DNA of 64,000 nucleotides from assembly GCF_900291955.1 (NCBI RefSeq), contig NZ_OLMR01000003.1, positions 1-64,000 of the forward strand, read 5' to 3'. The notes below the pieces were generated by a model. That model saw only the letters and a program-made list of their open reading frames with translations. It was not told where the DNA came from and did no database searches. The DNA comes from Pseudoruminococcus massiliensis (lineage in GTDB: Bacteria; Bacillota; Clostridia; Oscillospirales; Acutalibacteraceae). Shown here piece by piece: positions 59,039 to 64,000 of the stretch. Position numbers and translations under genes: made by a program. Each line of letters opens with the position of its first letter. Positions within the stretch are counted from its first letter, which is position 1.

Positions 59039-59122
59039 TGGTGCGGGTGACAGGACTTGAACCTGCACGGGGTTACCACTAGAACCTAAATCTAGCGCGT
59101 CTGCCAATTTCGCCACACCCGC
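59039..59122 (-). tRNA. tRNA-Leu (anticodon UAG), CCA encoded
   Basis: Minus strand GCGGGTG pairs with CACCCGC for the acceptor. The anticodon stem is CTAGA/TCTAG with loop TTTAGGT, giving UAG. A long variable arm is typical of leucine tRNA, and the T arm contains GGTTCAAGTCC. The 3' CCA is encoded at 59041-59039. It reads CUA codons. Confidence 0.95.
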
Positions 59123-59181
59123 AAACTATTAATTATTATACATCAAACCTTAAATAATTGCAAGTGTTTTTTTGTTTGATT

Positions 59182-59592
59182 TTAAATTATAATTCCATCA
59201 CAATGGTCAATTTCGTGCTGAATAATTTGAGCAGTTAATCCATTGAATTTTCCAATGTGTTTTTTGAAAGAAACATCTTCGTATTCAACTTCAATTTTAT
59301 TATATCTTTTTGTTTTGCGGATACCAATTAATGAAAGACAAGCTTCTTCGGTTTCGTAGGGTTCAGATTTTTTTGTTATTTTAGGATTTAGCATAGTTAC
59401 AGTCATAAGTCCAGTGTCTACAATTATTATTCTTTTATTATAGCCTATCATATTTGCCGCCATTCCAACGCATGAACTTTTATTGGCTAAAAGAGTATCC
59501 TGAAGGTCTTTAACTATATTTATATCGAGTTTTGTGGCAGGTATGGATTTTTGTTTTAGAAAATCTATATTTTTAACAATTTTATTTACCAT
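59182..59592 (-). CDS. Peptide deformylase homologue with altered motif I
   Basis: 136 residues. Motif II EEACLSLIG (normally EGCLS) supplies the metal cysteine. Motif III IQHEIDHCDGIII gives HExxH-type HEIDH. Motif I, usually GxGxAAxQ, reads VGMAANMIG here, so the conserved glutamine is replaced by methionine. Active deformylases need that glutamine to stabilise the intermediate, so this may be a reduced-activity or specialised paralogue of the kind found as a second copy in Clostridia. Ribosome site GAGGTG. A single gene, transcribed leftwards between two tRNA genes. Confidence 0.85.
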   Translation of the reverse strand: MVNKIVKNIDFLKQKSIPATKLDINIVKDLQDTLLANKSSCVGMAANMIGYNKRIIIVDTGLMTVTMLNPKITKKSEPYETEEACLSLIGIRKTKRYNKIEVEYEDVSFKKHIGKFNGLTAQIIQHEIDHCDGIII

Positions 59593-59707
59593 TATTATTC
59601 ACCTCAAATATTATTTTACCATTAAATGATATATTTGGCAAATGATAATTATAAAATTTTAAAAAATTATGCAATGTGTGAAAAAAATATTTTTTTGCAG
59701 AAAACAC

Positions 59708-59736
59708 TTGCTTTTTTTATATGGCTGAGGTATAAT
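59708..59736 (+). promoter_or_regulatory. Promoter of tRNA-Val
   Basis: TTGCTT (59708-59713), 17 bp, TATAAT (59731-59736), 20 bases before the tRNA 5' end. Confidence 0.8.
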
Positions 59737-59755
59737 AATCAAGCACTCAAGAAAT

Positions 59756-59831
59756 GGACACTTAGCTCAGCTGGTAGAGCTTTCGCTTGACGTGCGAAGG
59801 GTCAGCGGTTCAAGTCCGTTAGTGTCCACCA
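59756..59831 (+). tRNA. tRNA-Val (anticodon GAC), CCA encoded
   Basis: GGACACT pairs with AGTGTCC. The anticodon stem TTCGC/GCGAA carries loop TTGACGT, giving GAC. The T arm is GCGGTTCAAGTCCGT, and the discriminator A is followed by CCA at 59829-59831. It reads GUC and GUU. Confidence 0.95.
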
Positions 59832-59836
59832 AGGTA

Positions 59837-59872
59837 GGGAAAGGCTTAGTTTAAAGTCTTTCCCTTTTATTT
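59837..59872 (+). terminator. Terminator after tRNA-Val
   Basis: GGGAAAGGCTT pairs with AAGTCTTTCCC around a short loop, followed by TTTTATTTTTAT. Confidence 0.85.
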
Positions 59873-59914
59873 TTATCTTTTTATGAGTTGAAGATATAAT
59901 AGGAGAGGGAATGT

Positions 59915-61441
59915 ATGATTTCAAGAATATTTGATAAGATTTTTCATGATGTTTTCTTTGGGATTTTTGTAATTATTACATTTATCGCAATATGCGCTAT
60001 TTTTGGAACGAATTTCTTTGGAGTAATTTTAGCGGCAGCGTTTCTCGCTATTTCATATGTAATATTTCCTAAGATTCAAAAAAAATATTCAAATATAAGT
60101 GATAAAAACTTAAGTATAGCCTTTTTGATAATGCTGGCTATAATGCTTATTGTTCAATTTTTACTCGCTTTAAATATGATTTCAAAACCTATCACAGATT
60201 GGCATGTTATAAATGAGGTTTCTAAGAGTTACGCTATAAACGGAAATATGGAGCATATTTATGATAATCTTCCTTATAATAGAGATTATCTTGCAAGATA
60301 TACTAATAATAATGGAATTACGGTTTTATTTTCATTTTATTACAGAATAATATATCTGATTTCAGGGACAATTCCGATTGAAGCACCCGTTATTTTGAAC
60401 ACTTTGTTCATATCAGCGTCAGTAGTATTTTGTTATTTAATTGCAAAGAAAGCTTTTGGTAATTTCCACGCACTTATTACTATGCTACTCTGTATTTTAT
60501 TTTTGCCATATTACACTTATTGTACATATTTTTATACTGATTCGATAAGTATGCCATTTGTTATACTTTCAATTTATTTGTTTATCTGTGGCTATGACTC
60601 TAAAAAAATATTAAACAAAATTATATTATTTTTCTTTTCCGGAATTTCCTGCGCAATTGGCTTTGAATTAAAGGGAAGTGTTATAATAGCTCTTATTGCG
60701 GTTATAGTTTATATGATTTATAAGGGAGGAATAAAGAAAATCTTACTTGGCTCTGGGACAATTATAGCGGGATTTTTGGTGATTGCAATGGCTTTTAACG
60801 GACTGGTATCGTCATTACAAATTACAGACGAGGAAACGCTTTATAGAGAACAATATCCGCTTACGCATTGGGTGATGATGGGATTAAAAGATGACGGAAA
60901 TTTTGACCAAGCAGACAGTACTTTTACATATAGAGCAGGCAATTATGATGAAAAGAAAGCTGCTAATATACAGGAAATAGGTAACAGAATTTCTAACTAT
61001 GGTGTTTTTGGTTTGATAAATCACTTTATAATTAAAGCTAATTTTACATGGAGTGATGGTACATATTGGATAAGTCATCATATATATAATCCGTATAATG
61101 GCAGAAATTTTTTGCATGAATTTTTCTTGATGGATGGGAATTGGTTCCCGATATTTAAATCTATTAGCTCTGGAATGCAGCTTTGTATGTTAATTATGAT
61201 ATGTGTTTCACTATTTTCTTGTGTGAAAAAGCCACGCTTTGATTATATAACACTTATGCACATCATAACCTTTGGTGTATATCTATTCTTCTTAATATGG
61301 GAAACACGCTCAAGATATATATTTAATTTCACACCAATATTCATAATTATATGGGCTGATGGTATTATAAATATTCTTAATAAACTTAAAAAGCCACCTA
61401 CATTAAGAGATAAACTTACAAAACAAGCGGAGGTAGTATGA
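59915..61441 (+). CDS. Multi-pass membrane protein, GT-C glycosyltransferase type
   Basis: 508 residues with about eleven hydrophobic segments. PITDWHVINEVSKSYAINGN in the first external loop is rich in Asp, as in the DxD-like site of dolichol/undecaprenyl-phosphate mannosyltransferases. LFLPYYTYCTYFYTDSISMP and SCAIGFELKGSVIIALIAVI resemble the PMT/ArnT-like GT-C fold. The long loop at ~300-370 faces outside. It may transfer a sugar to lipid or wall polymer. It overlaps the HAD gene by 4 bp. The composition is AT-rich and host-like. Confidence 0.7.
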   Translation: MISRIFDKIFHDVFFGIFVIITFIAICAIFGTNFFGVILAAAFLAISYVIFPKIQKKYSNISDKNLSIAFLIMLAIMLIVQFLLALNMISKPITDWHVINEVSKSYAINGNMEHIYDNLPYNRDYLARYTNNNGITVLFSFYYRIIYLISGTIPIEAPVILNTLFISASVVFCYLIAKKAFGNFHALITMLLCILFLPYYTYCTYFYTDSISMPFVILSIYLFICGYDSKKILNKIILFFFSGISCAIGFELKGSVIIALIAVIVYMIYKGGIKKILLGSGTIIAGFLVIAMAFNGLVSSLQITDEETLYREQYPLTHWVMMGLKDDGNFDQADSTFTYRAGNYDEKKAANIQEIGNRISNYGVFGLINHFIIKANFTWSDGTYWISHHIYNPYNGRNFLHEFFLMDGNWFPIFKSISSGMQLCMLIMICVSLFSCVKKPRFDYITLMHIITFGVYLFFLIWETRSRYIFNFTPIFIIIWADGIINILNKLKKPPTLRDKLTKQAEVV

Positions 61442-62079
61442 ACGAAATTAAAGCTATAATCTTTGACCTTGATGGCACATTGATAGATTCTATGTATGTA
61501 TGGCATAAGATTGATATTGATTTTCTTGCAGAGAGAGGTTTGAAAGTTCCACCTGATTACGAACAGGCAATTAAAACTATGCACTTTGAAACTGCCGCAG
61601 AATATACAATCGCAAGATTTGGTTTTAAGGAAACCCCACAAGAAATTATGTCGATATGGCTTAATATGGCATTAAATGAATATGCACATAATGTAAGGCT
61701 AAAGGATAATGTCGAGGAGCTTTTAAAAAGATTAAAAACGCTTAGTGTTAAAATTGGTATAGCTACTTCATCAAAGCCAATTCTTGCAGAACCTGTTTTA
61801 AAAAACAATGGCGTTTATGATTACTTTGATATCATATGCTATACTTCAGAAGTTGGCTTAGATAAGCGTCACCCCGATATATATTTGCTTACTGCAAAAA
61901 AACTTGGTGTTAAGCCAGAAGAATGTATAGTTTTTGAAGATATAATTGATGGCATAAACGGTGCAAAGCTTGCGGGAATGAGAACCATTGCTGTATATGA
62001 CGAGGGTTCAGCGGATGATGTTGAAATGCTGAAATCCGTAGCTGACAAATATATATATTCATTCACAGAATTACTTTGA
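61438..62079 (+). CDS. HAD-superfamily phosphatase (beta-phosphoglucomutase-like)
   Basis: 213 residues: motif I IFDLDGTLIDSMYVW (nucleophile Asp and general acid Asp), motif II IATSSKPI, motif III with the lysine in GLDKRHPDIYLLTAKKLGVK, motif IV ECIVFEDIIDGINGAKLAGM. The helical cap between I and II is C1 type. It is a sugar-phosphate phosphatase or phosphoglucomutase. Coupled to the GT-C-like gene, so a sugar substrate fits. Confidence 0.9.
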   Translation: MNEIKAIIFDLDGTLIDSMYVWHKIDIDFLAERGLKVPPDYEQAIKTMHFETAAEYTIARFGFKETPQEIMSIWLNMALNEYAHNVRLKDNVEELLKRLKTLSVKIGIATSSKPILAEPVLKNNGVYDYFDIICYTSEVGLDKRHPDIYLLTAKKLGVKPEECIVFEDIIDGINGAKLAGMRTIAVYDEGSADDVEMLKSVADKYIYSFTELL

Positions 62080-62080
62080 T

Positions 62081-62130
62081 AAAAATTCTTGATTAGGTGT
62101 TAAATACACTTAGTCAAGAATTTTTCTTTT
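62081..62130. terminator. Bidirectional terminator
   Basis: AAAAATTCTTGA, AGGTGT / ACACTT, TCAAGAATTTTT: a long nearly perfect stem starting 2 bases after the HAD stop codon, with A and T tracts on its two sides. Confidence 0.85.
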
Positions 62131-62139
62131 TTAGAAACT

Positions 62140-62210
62140 TTCTACAAAGTTTACCAGAAATCGACAAAGTTTACCACTTTGTAGAATTTTTTTATTTTAT
62201 ATGGTATGAT
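62140..62210 (+). promoter_or_regulatory. Palindromic operator-like region and extended -10 before the permease operon
   Basis: TTCTACAAAGT (62140-62150) and ACTTTGTAGAA (62176-62186) are an 11-bp perfect inverted pair. ACAAAGTTTACCA is directly repeated at 62144-62156 and 62164-62176. TGGTATGAT (hexamer 62205-62210) is an extended -10. The layout is that of a regulated promoter about 50 bases ahead of the permease gene. Confidence 0.6.
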
Positions 62211-62258
62211 TTGTTTATAAAAATAGTTTGAAAAAATTTTGATAAGGGGTGTTTATTT

Positions 62259-63464
62259 ATGAGGCTTTTATCAGTAACATTTAAAAATATCAAGAAGTTT
62301 ATACAGCATAAGCCATTTTTATTTGCATTTTTAGTAATATCACAGATAGTCTGTGTTATAGTTGTTTTTCTTGTATGTGGTTTTGTTGATAATGCTAATC
62401 GTGAAAGTAAAGTTATACAAGAAGGGGCAAATATTTTTTGGATTAACTTAACAAATTATGAGGAGTTGGAATATTCTATATCTTATAATGGAGAAAATAC
62501 ATACTATATAGATTCCGAAGGAAATGTATACACTAAGGAAGAAATAGCTGATTTAAAGTGTCCTGAAGGTTATTTTTCTGATGTATGTTATTTGAAAAAT
62601 TTCAAACCTAAAATGGAAGAATTTATAAAATTTTTAGGTGATAATTATAGTGGTATTGCTATATTTGGACAAGTAGATGATAAAGTAGCTTCAATATCTT
62701 TTTTATCAGGTCTTTCTAAAGATGAGTCTGAAATTTCTAAGGAATTATCTGATTTTAACAATTCAAATAAAAATATAATGAGAATATCTACAAGCGATTG
62801 TGAATCTGTATTCGGTAAAAAACCAGTTGTAGGTGATAAAGTTAATTTGGGTGGTCAAGAATATACAATTTCTATTATAGATGAAGATATTGCAGGAATT
62901 GATATACCATATAATTCTATACCAGATAATTTCTTAATTAACACAATAGCAGTCTATACAGTAGAACCTTGTACACCTAAAGAGTCCTCTGAAATATCAG
63001 AAAAAATAAAAGAACTTTTTCAAACAGAAAATTTTGACACACCAGAGCCACGAGTTCTTGATGAAGTTCAAAATATACAGCTTGCTTATGGCATTACAGC
63101 TGCAGTTATTATTATGATTATCCTAAACATAAGTAGAGTATATTCTTATGTTCTTACATATAGAAAGAAATCTTTTGCTATTATGAATATATGTGGTGCA
63201 AGCAAGAGAAAGATATTCCTTATTTATTTGGTGGAGCTTATGCTTACGCTTATAGTTACTTTTGGAATAGCTTTATTAATTTTTCACATGCTTATATTAC
63301 AGCCGATAGCAGTAAGCTATCCAAATTTCTTAATAAGTATGACTTTGCAGACATACCTTATAATTTTTGGTATATACTTTGTAGTTGCAGTTTTGATAAT
63401 GTCGCTTACAATTTCAAGATTTATAAGCAAATCTGCTGTTGAGATGGAAAGGAGCGGTGACTGA
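62259..63464 (+). CDS. ABC transporter permease, FtsX/MacB-like, first subunit
   Basis: 401 residues. The N-terminal helix (HKPFLFAFLVISQIVCVIVV) is followed by a large external domain (~45-255) and three C-terminal helices: AYGITAAVIIMIILNISRVY, VELMLTLIVTFGIALLIFHM, LQTYLIIFGIYFVVAVLIMS. FAIMNICGASKRKIFLIYLV is the coupling loop typical of FtsX-like permeases (MGASRxxI). It overlaps the second permease gene at ATGA. A peptide exporter or a lantibiotic/antibiotic-resistance exporter fits. The substrate and ATPase are not in the window. Confidence 0.85.
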   Translation: MRLLSVTFKNIKKFIQHKPFLFAFLVISQIVCVIVVFLVCGFVDNANRESKVIQEGANIFWINLTNYEELEYSISYNGENTYYIDSEGNVYTKEEIADLKCPEGYFSDVCYLKNFKPKMEEFIKFLGDNYSGIAIFGQVDDKVASISFLSGLSKDESEISKELSDFNNSNKNIMRISTSDCESVFGKKPVVGDKVNLGGQEYTISIIDEDIAGIDIPYNSIPDNFLINTIAVYTVEPCTPKESSEISEKIKELFQTENFDTPEPRVLDEVQNIQLAYGITAAVIIMIILNISRVYSYVLTYRKKSFAIMNICGASKRKIFLIYLVELMLTLIVTFGIALLIFHMLILQPIAVSYPNFLISMTLQTYLIIFGIYFVVAVLIMSLTISRFISKSAVEMERSGD

Positions 63465-64000
63465 TGAAATATCTTAGATACGGCTGTCTTTCAATCAGCA
63501 AAAATATATTATTTACATTTATTATGGTGCTTGAGGTGGTAGCACTTCTTGTTACAACAAATGTTACAATAGGTTCTGCAAATAATAAATCAGTTCTTAC
63601 AAGGCCTTTTGATGATATTGTAAATAAAGAAGGATATTATTGCTTTTTTGAGCCTATGTGGGAAACACAAGAAGAAGCAACTGAATTTTATGGCTTATTT
63701 AATAAGCTTAAATCAGCAACTATTATTTCATCAGACCAAATTGACGCAAATAAAATCGTAGATGATGATATATTTTTTAAGTATAGTATGCCATTGCAGA
63801 GTGGTTCTTGGCCAAAAACTGCCACAGATGGACAAGGCAGACCTTATGTAGTTGTATCACCTGATTATATGAAAAATGTAGGTGAAACAATTACCACTGA
63901 TGGTGTAGGTGAATGTGTTATATCTGGTGTTCTAACTGAAGTTACATATATTCCTGCATTTACAATGTATAACGAAGAAAATGTTGTAACAAGCTTTTAT
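63464..64000 (+). CDS. ABC transporter permease, second subunit, cut by the window end
   Basis: The frame from ATG 63464 is open to the last base (179 codons). The N-terminus KYLRYGCLSISKNILFTFIM, VLEVVALLVTTNV is a signal-anchor helix. An external MacB-like domain follows (VVVSPDYMKNVGETITTDGV, GECVISGVLTEVTYIPAFTM). The paired arrangement with the preceding permease supports a heterodimeric exporter. The C-terminal helices are outside the window. Confidence 0.75.
   Translation, partial: MKYLRYGCLSISKNILFTFIMVLEVVALLVTTNVTIGSANNKSVLTRPFDDIVNKEGYYCFFEPMWETQEEATEFYGLFNKLKSATIISSDQIDANKIVDDDIFFKYSMPLQSGSWPKTATDGQGRPYVVVSPDYMKNVGETITTDGVGECVISGVLTEVTYIPAFTMYNEENVVTSFY

Noticed and set aside
58879-59082. 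A 67-residue plus-strand open frame ending near the tRNA-Leu
   Set aside because: Its end is read through the reverse strand of the tRNA (VTGLEPARGYH pattern), a known false-gene signature. It also crosses the tRNA terminator.

Overview
The window looks like the chromosome of a low-GC Gram-positive anaerobe (Clostridia/Oscillospiraceae type). The evidence is strong GGAGG ribosome sites, AT-rich core genes at both edges, and phage and recombinase families typical of gut Firmicutes. A visibly more GC-rich integrated element of about 58 kb fills almost everything between positions ~762 and ~58,800. A 14-bp direct repeat (AGGAATAATTAAAA, 762-775 and 58787-58800) sits exactly at its two edges. The right edge follows two tandem large serine recombinase genes.

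Layout. (1) 1-761: AT-rich flank with the broken 3' end of a GH25/LysM lysozyme gene, a terminator and small repeats. (2) 779-15,892, minus strand: one defence operon read from a good promoter at 15,976-16,004. Its order is two unknown genes, a small HTH protein, an RloC/PrrC-like ATPase, hsdM (frameshifted by a perfect palindrome), a small membrane protein, hsdS, a TIR-domain protein, hsdR, mcrB (with an EVE domain) and mcrC. (3) 16,185-26,510, plus strand: phage early/replication genes (sigma-like factor, DUF2800, DUF2815, PolA-type polymerase, DUF4406, P4-type primase-helicase, VRR-NUC, SNF2 helicase, DUF1492 regulator). (4) 26,603-34,426: HNH nuclease, small terminase (nonsense codon), an opposite-strand small gene with its own promoter and terminator, a short MetK, two DNA methyltransferases, a PAPS-reductase-like enzyme and small phage proteins. 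(5) 34,540-55,109: large terminase (C-terminus altered by a 43-bp tandem duplication), portal, ClpP-type protease, capsid, connectors, tail genes with a -1 frameshift chaperone, tape measure, fibres, holin and amidase. A MarR plus two-radical-SAM cassette is inserted between the distal tail gene and the tail lysin gene. (6) 55,229-58,718: recombination module. (7) 58,800-64,000: host genes (tRNA-Leu, peptide deformylase homologue, tRNA-Val, GT-C membrane protein, HAD phosphatase, FtsX-like permeases).

How it fits together. The element is a siphovirus-type prophage whose usual lysogeny module is missing and whose left arm carries a stacked defence operon. Both terminase genes carry lesions, so it may be packaging-defective and kept as a defence vehicle. 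The most interesting unexplained structures are four: a three-copy leader element with fixed spacing placed before ribosome sites (16,751; 21,264; 55,162), a three-copy promoter-like box (32,947; 34,136; 55,791), the structured opposite-strand gene at 27,599-27,875, and the composite defence operon with its two unknown leading genes. All function calls rest on reading motifs; no database search was run.
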